From NCBI GenBank assembly GCA_903852955.1, contig CAINSH010000152.1:1-5061 (forward strand): 5,061 nt of DNA, given 5' to 3'. The notes below the pieces were generated by a model that was not told where the DNA came from, searched no databases, and saw only the letters and a program-made list of their open reading frames with translations. The number at the start of each line of letters is the position of its first letter. Position 1 is the first letter of the stretch. This document shows, one piece after another, positions 1 through 5,061 of the stretch. The position numbers were made by a program, and so were the translations under genes. Source of the DNA: an uncultured Actinomycetes bacterium (GTDB lineage Bacteria; Actinomycetota; Actinomycetes; Nanopelagicales; Nanopelagicaceae).

Positions 1-1448
1 TAGCTATAGCGCTTTCCTTAGCAGGTCATAAAACCTTATTTATCGAAGCCGATATGCGCCGTCCAAAATTAACTAAATACACTAATCTCACGCATCGCCA
101 GTTTGGCTTTGCTGATCTTTTAGCTCTTCCTGCAGGTGAAATCTCTGAAAGTCAGATTTTAAAAGCTTCCCAAGCTCTTGGAGATTCAGGTTTACAAGTT
201 ATTTCCGCCGGAGACTTGCCAGCAAACCCTTCAGAACTTTTGAACTCTCAAAACTTAGAAACTATTTTAGACCTTTCACGAAATATGTTTGATTACGTCA
301 TTATTGATACCCCACCAATTTTGGCAGTGACTGATGCAGCGATTATTGCTACTAAATCCGATGGAGTTTTAGTAGTTATTTATGCGGGCAATACTGTGAC
401 TTCTCAACTCAAGGGCGTCTTAACCGCAATTTCGCAGGTGGGTGCTAATTGCATTGGCGTTGTGCTTAACATGATTCCAACCAGAGCACGTGATTACGAT
501 AATTATGGATACCGATATGGATATAGCTACGGTTATAAGTACCGCAGCAAATCAAATTACGGAGCGTATTACGCACCGGAAACTAAAGATTTAAAGAAGC
601 AAAAAGCCCCTGCGCCTATTCCATCAGTTAAGGAAAAAGCGCCAACACCTGCACCTGTTGTAATTCCAGAACCAGAACCAATTTTCGAACCTGTACCAGA
701 ACCAGAACCAATTTTCGAACCTGTACCAGAACCAGAACCAATTTTCGAACCTGTACCAGAACCGGTATTTGATCCTGTACCTGTATTTGAAACGAAATTA
801 ACTTCTGAACCAGAACCAGAAGTAATCCCTGAACCAGAACCAGAAGTAATCCCTGAACCTGAACCAGTTGCACCTGTGGTTCATAGACACATGATTGATT
901 CTTCAGATAAGCCAAAGCAAAATGTTTTCGCGCCTAACGCGCCTACTTTTGATAATCCATTCTCGGTTGCTAATGGTTTCTTAGTAAACCTAACTAACTA
1001 CAACCCAACGTATGAATACCAAATTAGAACAACTGCCGGCAGAGTTAAGATCGGCCAAGCTGGCGAAAAATCATTACCGTTAACAATTTCAGGGTTGACT
1101 CCTGGCCAAAGCGCAAAGGTAGAAGCGACAATTGTTAAAGCATCCAACCCAGCATTGGTTTCAGAAGTAACTGGCTCTGCACTTTTTGAAGCCTTTAAGC
1201 CTTCAATGGGCAAGGTAGTTCCAACCCTTAACGGCTTCCGGTTAACGATTACCAACTATGACCCAGCGTTTACTTTCACAGCAACTTCTAATAAAGGCAC
1301 CGTGAACATGCGCACCCCATTTGAGAACTCTCTACCGTTTTCAATCTCGGATTTAAACCCGGGGGAAACGGCGATTGTCAGCATCAAAATTGAGCGCCCC
1401 GGTTACATCCAGGCCAACATAAAGATCACGGGGACCTGTCAGCGCTAG
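1..1448 (+). CDS. BY-kinase (CpsD/Wzc-type tyrosine kinase), 5'-truncated by window, with repeat-rich C-terminal extension
   Basis: The reading frame is open from the left edge (first full codon at nt 3), so the true start, the Walker A loop and any Wzz-type membrane domain lie upstream; the ATG at 54 is internal. Visible kinase motifs are Walker A' ([11 protein letters not shown], about 33-68), a GFADLL/NPSELL region typical of CpsD proteins, and Walker B (DYVIIDTPP, 291-317). The segment [10 protein letters not shown] ends the kinase fold. A tyrosine cluster follows at 495-572, with 11 Tyr in 26 residues, the usual autophosphorylation tail. In this family the kinase is cytoplasmic and controls polymer length and export. 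Most members end near the Tyr cluster, but here about 290 more codons follow: a Pro/Glu repeat linker (about 600-880) and two homologous beta-rich domains (about 945-1194 and 1200-1445). No membrane segment is visible after the kinase. The family call is firm; the role of the extension is unknown. Confidence 0.9.
   Translation, partial: AIALSLAGHKTLFIEADMRRPKLTKYTNLTHRQFGFADLLALPAGEISESQILKASQALGDSGLQVISAGDLPANPSELLNSQNLETILDLSRNMFDYVIIDTPPILAVTDAAIIATKSDGVLVVIYAGNTVTSQLKGVLTAISQVGANCIGVVLNMIPTRARDYDNYGYRYGYSYGYKYRSKSNYGAYYAPETKDLKKQKAPAPIPSVKEKAPTPAPVVIPEPEPIFEPVPEPEPIFEPVPEPEPIFEPVPEPVFDPVPVFETKLTSEPEPEVIPEPEPEVIPEPEPVAPVVHRHMIDSSDKPKQNVFAPNAPTFDNPFSVANGFLVNLTNYNPTYEYQIRTTAGRVKIGQAGEKSLPLTISGLTPGQSAKVEATIVKASNPALVSEVTGSALFEAFKPSMGKVVPTLNGFRLTITNYDPAFTFTATSNKGTVNMRTPFENSLPFSISDLNPGETAIVSIKIERPGYIQANIKITGTCQR
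666..755 (+). repeat. Three perfect 30-bp tandem repeats coding [10 protein letters not shown]
   Basis: Three identical 30-bp units lie head to tail at 666-695, 696-725 and 726-755. Each encodes ten residues ([10 protein letters not shown] in one register). A shortened, diverged copy follows at about 756-779 (PEPVFDPV). The period is a multiple of three, so gain or loss of a unit would change linker length without breaking the kinase frame. The perfect identity at DNA level points to recent expansion or ongoing homogenisation. Confidence 0.95.
807..854 (+). repeat. Two perfect 24-bp tandem repeats coding EPEPEVIP
   Basis: Two identical 24-bp units (807-830 and 831-854) encode EPEPEVIP twice and are followed by a diverged EPEPVAP. 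This is a second repeat family in the same Pro/Glu linker, with a period different from the 30-bp array upstream. It is also frame-preserving. Confidence 0.93.
945..1445 (+). repeat. Tandem pair of homologous beta-sandwich-like domains at the kinase C-terminus
   Basis: Two segments of about 80 residues align without a gap at an exact offset of 258 nt (86 codons). Shared anchors are NGF (972 and 1230), TNYxP (993 and 1251), SLP (1071 and 1329), IS-x-LxPG (around 1095 and 1353) and a closing TG. By hand, 23 of 71 aligned residues are identical. The alternating hydrophobic pattern and the LxPG turn resemble fibronectin type III-like modules of secreted proteins. That fold is inferred; the duplication itself is seen directly. 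The DNA is well diverged, so this duplication is older than the 30-bp and 24-bp arrays. Confidence 0.8.
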
Positions 1449-1502
1449 CTTGCTTCAGGTTATAGACTTAGCCTCACAACACTTCGAGAGGCACGAGCAA
1501 TT

Positions 1503-3140
1503 ATGAGTACATCCACACTTTCAATCTCACGCAAGGCACAGGTAAAGGTTTCCATCTTTAGCGCCTTGGTTTTGCTCATTTTTTCACTCACTCCACTTAA
1601 TAATGCCGCTCAAGCGGTAGATCCAGCGCCAACAATTACATCGCTAACGCCTAATACTGGGGCTATCACCGGTGGAACAAGCGTTGTTGTGACTGGTACA
1701 AATTTCAACGCAGCAAATATCGCTACGGTTCTATTCACTAGTGGTACGACTGCGATACCTGTCCCATTTGTAGTCAACTCTGCAACTCAGCTGACACTAA
1801 CTACACCAGCTCAAGACGCAAACGCAGCCCTTGTTTCATTACTAGTTGTTTCTTCAGCAGGAAACGCAACTGCAAGTAACGCTTTCACTTATGGCGAAGT
1901 TATTCCGCAGTCACCACCAGTAATCACATCAGTTGCACCAAACACGGGTGCATATACAGGTGGAAATACAATCGTCTTGACTGGACTAGGTTTCTATCGA
2001 CCAAACATAGTTTCTGTAAATATTTCAAGCAGCACAACTTCAATTCAAGCAACGAGTTTTACCGTTGATTCTGCAACATCAATGCGCGTTGTAATGCCAG
2101 CCCAGGGTATTAATACCTCGGTCGTAAACATTGGTATTTCAACAACTGTTGGAATCACAACTGCATATAGTGCATACACATACACAGGTCAGCCAAGTAC
2201 GGGCACAAGTACTGCAACCGGCACAGCAACAGGAACAATCTCAAATATGGTTCCTGCATCTGGACCAACAACTGGCGGAACATCCATAGTATTAACTGGT
2301 ACTAATTTAACGGCATCAAGTGTTGTCACTGTGCTATTTACAACACCAACTGGATCAGTTCCAGCAACAAGTTTTGTAGTTAACTCAGCAACACAGATGA
2401 CGGTGGTTGCACCAGCTGTTGCCAGCACTACTCAGAGCAGCACAATATTGGTTGTTACGGCTGCTGGAAATATTCAATTTAATACGCCATTTACTTACTC
2501 CGCAGCCACTGCCCCAACAGGTATCACCATTACTTCGTTAGCGCCGCTAACCGGAACTGTAACTGGTGGAAATAGCGTGGTAGTAACAGGTACTAATTTT
2601 GCTGCCTCATCAATACTTTCAGTGCTTTTAACTAGCGGATCAGTTGTTGTTCCCGTGACTTCATATTCAGTGGTCTCACCGACAACTTTGAACATCGTTA
2701 TGCCAGCACAGGGCACTAACGCTTCAGCAGTTAATTTGATTCTTGTTACAGCAGCTGGATACGTACAACGCACTTCGGCTTATACCTACAGTGCGCCAAC
2801 ACCAACACCAACTCCAACACCAACTCCAACACCAACTCCAACACCAACTCCAACACCGACTCCAACACCTACGCCAACACCTACGCCAACACCTACGCCA
2901 ACACCTACTCCAACCGTTACACCAAAGCCTTCACCAACTCCAACGGCAGTAGCGTTTAAGGCAACCGTAAAGGTCAGCGGTCTTTATCTCATTACAACTG
3001 TTAATGATCCAAAGGCTCTAGTTTTCGTTAATGGAAAATTAGTTAAGCAAGGCAAAGTAAAGCTAACTAAGGGCAAGAAAGTTGTTCTTATTTATGCGAA
3101 GGGCGTTTTGCGATTCACCAAACTAGTAATTATTAAGTAA
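1503..3140 (+). CDS. Secreted IPT/TIG-repeat surface protein with Pro-Thr linker and basic C-terminal module
   Basis: This is a 545-residue protein. Residues 1-38 form a signal peptide: basic R10/K11/K15, a hydrophobic core at about 16-29, and probable cleavage after AQA at 38. Four IPT/TIG immunoglobulin-like domains follow at about 43-130, 138-227, 245-332 and 341-430, each with the TSxxPxxGxxTGG and VxTGxxF pattern near its start and ending in an aromatic YTY/FTY strand. Then come 20 Pro-Thr dipeptides (about 432-471) and a lysine-rich module (about 485-545). There is no LPXTG motif, lipobox cysteine or C-terminal membrane helix, so its means of surface retention is unclear. The gene begins 54 nt after the kinase stop with no terminator between them, so cotranscription is likely. 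A weak GAGAGG at 1486-1491 and a TATAGA at 1461-1466 could serve as ribosome site and -10 box. Adhesion or polymer binding is a reasonable guess, not shown. Confidence 0.88.
   Translation: MSTSTLSISRKAQVKVSIFSALVLLIFSLTPLNNAAQAVDPAPTITSLTPNTGAITGGTSVVVTGTNFNAANIATVLFTSGTTAIPVPFVVNSATQLTLTTPAQDANAALVSLLVVSSAGNATASNAFTYGEVIPQSPPVITSVAPNTGAYTGGNTIVLTGLGFYRPNIVSVNISSSTTSIQATSFTVDSATSMRVVMPAQGINTSVVNIGISTTVGITTAYSAYTYTGQPSTGTSTATGTATGTISNMVPASGPTTGGTSIVLTGTNLTASSVVTVLFTTPTGSVPATSFVVNSATQMTVVAPAVASTTQSSTILVVTAAGNIQFNTPFTYSAATAPTGITITSLAPLTGTVTGGNSVVVTGTNFAASSILSVLLTSGSVVVPVTSYSVVSPTTLNIVMPAQGTNASAVNLILVTAAGYVQRTSAYTYSAPTPTPTPTPTPTPTPTPTPTPTPTPTPTPTPTPTPTPTPTVTPKPSPTPTAVAFKATVKVSGLYLITTVNDPKALVFVNGKLVKQGKVKLTKGKKVVLIYAKGVLRFTKLVIIK
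2796..2915 (+). repeat. Pro-Thr coding microsatellite-like array (20 PT dipeptides)
   Basis: 120 nt encode 20 uninterrupted Pro-Thr pairs. Above the 6-nt period there is a 12-nt higher-order unit from 2802 on. Four copies of CCAACACCAACT (2802-2849) are followed by a variant (2850-2861), then three copies of CCAACACCTACG (2862-2897) and a variant (2898-2909). The stretch forms a stiff extended linker between the fourth TIG domain and the basic C-terminal module. Its length is likely variable between strains. Confidence 0.93.
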
Positions 3141-3150
3141 GTATAAGTAA

Positions 3151-3182
3151 TTGGAGCCTGGGTTTACCAGGCTCCAATTTTT
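3151..3182 (+). terminator. Rho-independent terminator after the TIG gene
   Basis: Arms TTGGAGCCTGG (3151-3161) and CCAGGCTCCAA (3167-3177) are a perfect 11-bp inverted repeat with a 5-nt loop (3162-3166). Five T residues follow (3178-3182) on the plus strand. It begins 10 nt after the TIG stop codon. On the minus strand the hairpin is followed by TTACTTATAC, a poorer T tract, so it should act mainly on plus-strand transcripts. The minus-strand gene ends inside it: its TAA stop lies in the loop. Confidence 0.92.
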
Positions 3183-3667
3183 ATGCACTCAGATTTTAGT
3201 TTTTTAATCAATGGCGAAATATCTGCTAATTGTTTTGTTACATTCTTTTTATCAACTTGTTTTAGGCTATTTAGTAGTGCGCCGTAGTTGGCAGCAATTT
3301 CTTTAGATAGCTGGGCAAATGAACCCACACCAATTGTTGCTTCTTGGTTGAAAATCGAATACAGAGCGTTTATCGAGTCGAGGGGCAGCGGGGTTATTTT
3401 TGCAGAAGTAGCCCAACTTTCTAGTTTATTCTGGTGAAATGTAACAACGCTCTGAATTTGAGAGCATGAAGAAATGTTGTGATCTAATTCGCCCGAACTA
3501 AATCCGGCAACTGTTGATGTCTGTTTAGCGCTTTCAAGCGAGACATTTGCATCTAGAAGCCCGGTGAATTTAATGGCGAGAAAAAGTAATACGCCAAAGA
3601 AGGCAAGATATTTCAAAACCACATGTCTACTGACGGTGCTGCTAATAATTCTGCCAATCAAGCCCAT
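3164..3667 (-). CDS. Hypothetical single-pass membrane protein with an extracytoplasmic helical domain
   Basis: This 167-residue protein is not recognised. The N-terminus carries positive residues (R6, R14, K19) and one hydrophobic segment at about 17-38. That predicts a cytoplasmic N-terminus and a roughly 125-residue domain outside the membrane, or an uncleaved signal. The outer part looks mainly helical, with Lys-rich stretches near its end (about 140-158). Only two cysteines occur, C68 and C161, both in the outer part, so a disulfide is possible. The start is well supported: AGGAGG (3673-3678) lies 5 nt upstream of the ATG. The gene is convergent with the TIG gene and divergent from the sugar-phosphate transferase; its last three codons and stop are made from the terminator hairpin. 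A role in the polysaccharide locus is suggested only by position. Confidence 0.78.
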   Translation of the reverse strand: MGLIGRIISSTVSRHVVLKYLAFFGVLLFLAIKFTGLLDANVSLESAKQTSTVAGFSSGELDHNISSCSQIQSVVTFHQNKLESWATSAKITPLPLDSINALYSIFNQEATIGVGSFAQLSKEIAANYGALLNSLKQVDKKNVTKQLADISPLIKKLKSECIKIGAW

Positions 3668-3672
3668 TGTTG

Positions 3673-3678
3673 CCTCCT
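3673..3678 (-). promoter_or_regulatory. Strong ribosome binding site of the minus-strand membrane protein
   Basis: The minus strand reads AGGAGG followed by 5 nt (CAACA) and then ATG. This is the best Shine-Dalgarno match in the window. It fixes the start at 3667 and argues that this unrecognised frame is a real gene. Confidence 0.8.
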
Positions 3679-3683
3679 GGGCA

Positions 3684-3689
3684 ATTATC
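3684..3689 (-). promoter_or_regulatory. Possible -10 box for the minus-strand gene
   Basis: The minus strand reads GATAAT 16 nt before the ATG, a close match to TATAAT. No convincing -35 hexamer lies 16-19 nt upstream. If used, the leader would be only about 10 nt and would begin next to the ribosome site. This is tentative. Confidence 0.25.
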
Positions 3690-3832
3690 CCTAAAGGAAT
3701 CGCGGTAAACCCATCCCAAATCCAGAGCCGGCACTCAAAAGCCGCTAGGGAGGGACTAGTACCAAGCGCACTACGTCTGAAGGTGTCAAAGAGCCCAAAT
3801 TGCCGTGAAGGTTTTAAGGTTTGCAGTAAAGT

Positions 3833-3861
3833 TTGGGACTTATCACCAGCGGACTTATTCA
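3833..3861 (+). promoter_or_regulatory. Weak promoter-like pair before the sugar-phosphate transferase
   Basis: TTGGGA (3833-3838) and TATTCA (3856-3861) are separated by 17 nt, the ideal spacing for a housekeeping sigma promoter. Each hexamer deviates from consensus. Transcription would begin near 3868, leaving a leader of roughly 13 nt before the ATG at 3881. This rests on pattern only. Confidence 0.2.
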
Positions 3862-3880
3862 GACAAAATGAAAGAAGTGT

Positions 3881-5061
3881 ATGAAGCCTGAAACTTACGC
3901 GAGTTTCTTAAGGAAAACGCGCAGAAGAGTTGTTGGTTTTGATGTATTGATCATCGCCCTTTCTCCGCTGTTTGCAAATCTCATTAAATGGCAATCAGTC
4001 TTTACGCTCGAAAACCGAAATGTCCGAGATTTCCTAACAATTTTATTGCTCTGTCTTTTATGGTGCTTCTCTTTATCCCAAAGTAACGCTTGGGACGCAG
4101 CTGGTCTGGATAACCGATTTGATATTTATAGAGCTCCGTTGCTTGCCGCCGGGAAAGCTCTCTTAATCTTTAGTACATATTCGTATGTTTTCCGCACAGC
4201 CTTTTCTCGCGAATGGGTTCTGGTACAAATGGTGACCACGATTGTTGCGATCATAATCTCACGCACTTTAATTAATTATTATTTTCAAAAATCAATTACT
4301 AAATCTAGCAAATTCAAACCAATTACTTATCTTGTGGTTTCAGCGGTACATGAATTTCAAAGTTTGTGTGATGAATTCCTTTTGAGTCATCGCATTAAAC
4401 CTGAATTTGTTCATATGGAATTAGACACCACAATGTCAGATGAAACCAAGGGTCTGAATATTTATAGAAAACTTGTAGAAATGCAGGCCGAAGGTTTGAT
4501 CTTGATGTCAAAAGCATCGGTTGCAGACAATATTTTAAGAAGCGTTCAGCATCTGCGCCAACCAAAGAACCTAAAAGAAGTTGTTTATGTTTCACAGCTA
4601 GAACTTCTCAATGAGCGCATGCGCCCGATGGTTCCCCGAAACTGGTTTAGATTAGGTAGACCTAGACTTCTAGATTCTCAACGATTTATTAAACGCGCAC
4701 TTGATATTGCGATCTCCTTCATAGCATTAGTAGTTCTAGCACCATTTTTCGTTGTTATTGCCCTGCTTATTAAATTGACCTCAAGAGGACCTATTTTCTA
4801 TGTCAGTGAACGTGTTGGCCGATTTAATAAGCCATTTAGATTCATAAAGTTTAGAACCATGATTGCTGCTGCTGATCAAGAACGTGCTTCAGCTTTGGGT
4901 CCAGGTGTTGTTGAAAATCTAGAGGACTACAAAGCTGATAATAGAATTACTAAATTCGGTAAGTTCTTACGTAGATTTTCTATCGATGAAACCCCGCAGT
5001 TTCTGCATGTGTTATACGGCAGCATGTCGCTGGTAGGACCACGACCAATCTTGTTTGAAGA
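3881..5061 (+). CDS. Polyprenyl-phosphate sugar-1-phosphate transferase (WbaP/CpsE-type priming enzyme), 3'-truncated by window
   Basis: 393 full codons are present and the frame is still open at the right edge. The ATG at 3881 is the first start after an in-frame stop (3869-3871); a weak AAAGAAG precedes it. Four hydrophobic segments lie at about 20-36, 50-67, 84-104 and 113-134, then a cytoplasmic region at about 145-262 where relatives carry a Rossmann-like domain. The catalytic bacterial sugar transferase domain starts at about 268: KRALD, a membrane-dipping helix (about 276-298), SRGPIFY, ERVG, FRFIKFRTM, the Asp-Glu pair in SIDETPQ (369-370) and MSLVGPRP. By family knowledge it moves a hexose-1-phosphate from a UDP-sugar to undecaprenyl phosphate, the first step of repeat-unit assembly; the sugar cannot be read from sequence. 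Relatives run about 460-500 residues, so roughly 70-100 are missing. The usual GxGxxG glycine motif is not visible in the middle domain, where TYLVVSAVHEF stands instead. Confidence 0.92.
   Translation, partial: MKPETYASFLRKTRRRVVGFDVLIIALSPLFANLIKWQSVFTLENRNVRDFLTILLLCLLWCFSLSQSNAWDAAGLDNRFDIYRAPLLAAGKALLIFSTYSYVFRTAFSREWVLVQMVTTIVAIIISRTLINYYFQKSITKSSKFKPITYLVVSAVHEFQSLCDEFLLSHRIKPEFVHMELDTTMSDETKGLNIYRKLVEMQAEGLILMSKASVADNILRSVQHLRQPKNLKEVVYVSQLELLNERMRPMVPRNWFRLGRPRLLDSQRFIKRALDIAISFIALVVLAPFFVVIALLIKLTSRGPIFYVSERVGRFNKPFRFIKFRTMIAAADQERASALGPGVVENLEDYKADNRITKFGKFLRRFSIDETPQFLHVLYGSMSLVGPRPILFE

Larger units (their letters stand above)
3668..3880. other. Divergent intergenic region, no gene seen
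   Basis: This 213-nt spacer separates the divergent starts of the membrane protein and the sugar-phosphate transferase and must hold promoters for both. An open frame on the plus strand runs through it from inside the opposite gene (from 3564), but it has no family resemblance or ribosome site and looks like chance. CCCAAA or its complement occurs three times (3715-3720, 3794-3799, 3832-3837), too short to call an operator. No tRNA, riboswitch or strong hairpin is apparent. Confidence 0.6.

Noticed and set aside
628..915. Minus-strand open frame opposite the Pro/Glu repeats
   Set aside because: Its Leu/Val/Gln repeats are simply the reverse reading of the 30-bp and 24-bp arrays, with no start signal.
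2796..2915. Short-period repeat considered as a CRISPR or non-coding satellite
   Set aside because: It is fully in frame, encodes a Pro-Thr linker, and has no unique spacers.
2743..2952. Plus-strand open frame rich in Gln, His and Leu over the Pro-Thr array
   Set aside because: Out-of-frame reading of the CCAACA repeat inside the TIG gene.
3724..3746. CGGC/GCCG inverted match in the divergent spacer
   Set aside because: A four-base stem with an 8-nt loop is too weak to call an operator or terminator.
3564..3884. Plus-strand open frame of 106 codons starting inside the minus-strand gene
   Set aside because: It runs antisense to a gene with a strong ribosome site and takes its hydrophobic look from the opposite strand's membrane segment. 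It has no Shine-Dalgarno site and no family resemblance, and it overlaps the transferase start.
3868..3891. Seven-residue upstream frame (MKEVYEA) overlapping the transferase start
   Set aside because: It could be a leader peptide, but it lacks a ribosome site and is short enough to occur by chance.
4395..4595. Minus-strand open frame of 66 codons
   Set aside because: It lies wholly inside the transferase gene, which is supported by clear motifs in the plus frame.

Overview
The window looks like part of an exopolysaccharide/capsule and cell-surface locus from a bacterium of moderate-to-low GC. The style suggests a low-GC actinobacterium, possibly one of the small freshwater planktonic lineages (Nanopelagicales/acI). 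That placement is inference from composition and protein style; no marker gene here proves it.

Layout. (1) 1-1448, plus strand, cut at the left edge: the C-terminal part of a CpsD/Wzc-type bacterial tyrosine kinase (BY-kinase). It keeps the Walker A' and Walker B motifs and a dense tyrosine cluster. It then runs on into a long Pro/Glu repeat linker and two tandem copies of a beta-sandwich-like domain, which is not the usual end of such a kinase. (2) 1503-3140, plus strand: an exported 545-residue protein with a signal peptide, four IPT/TIG domains, a 20-fold Pro-Thr linker and a small lysine-rich C-terminal module. (3) 3151-3182: a strong hairpin plus T-tract terminator for the plus-strand pair; it lies partly inside the 3' end of the next gene. 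(4) 3164-3667, minus strand: an unrecognised single-pass membrane protein with a very good ribosome binding site. (5) 3668-3880: a divergent intergenic region with only weak promoter-like matches. (6) 3881 to the right edge, plus strand, cut: a polyprenyl-phosphate sugar-1-phosphate transferase of the WbaP/CpsE type, which would start assembly of the repeat unit on the lipid carrier.

How the parts may work together. The priming transferase starts polymer synthesis. The BY-kinase, through tyrosine autophosphorylation of its cluster, would control chain length and export. The TIG protein, apparently in the same transcription unit as the kinase, is exported and could bind or organise surface polymer. 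The minus-strand membrane protein is physically embedded in the locus but has no deduced role. I saw no RNA genes, CRISPR arrays, insertion sequences or phage genes. The most unusual points are the extended kinase tail, the several in-frame tandem repeats that could vary in length, and the basic tail on an otherwise lysine-free secreted protein.
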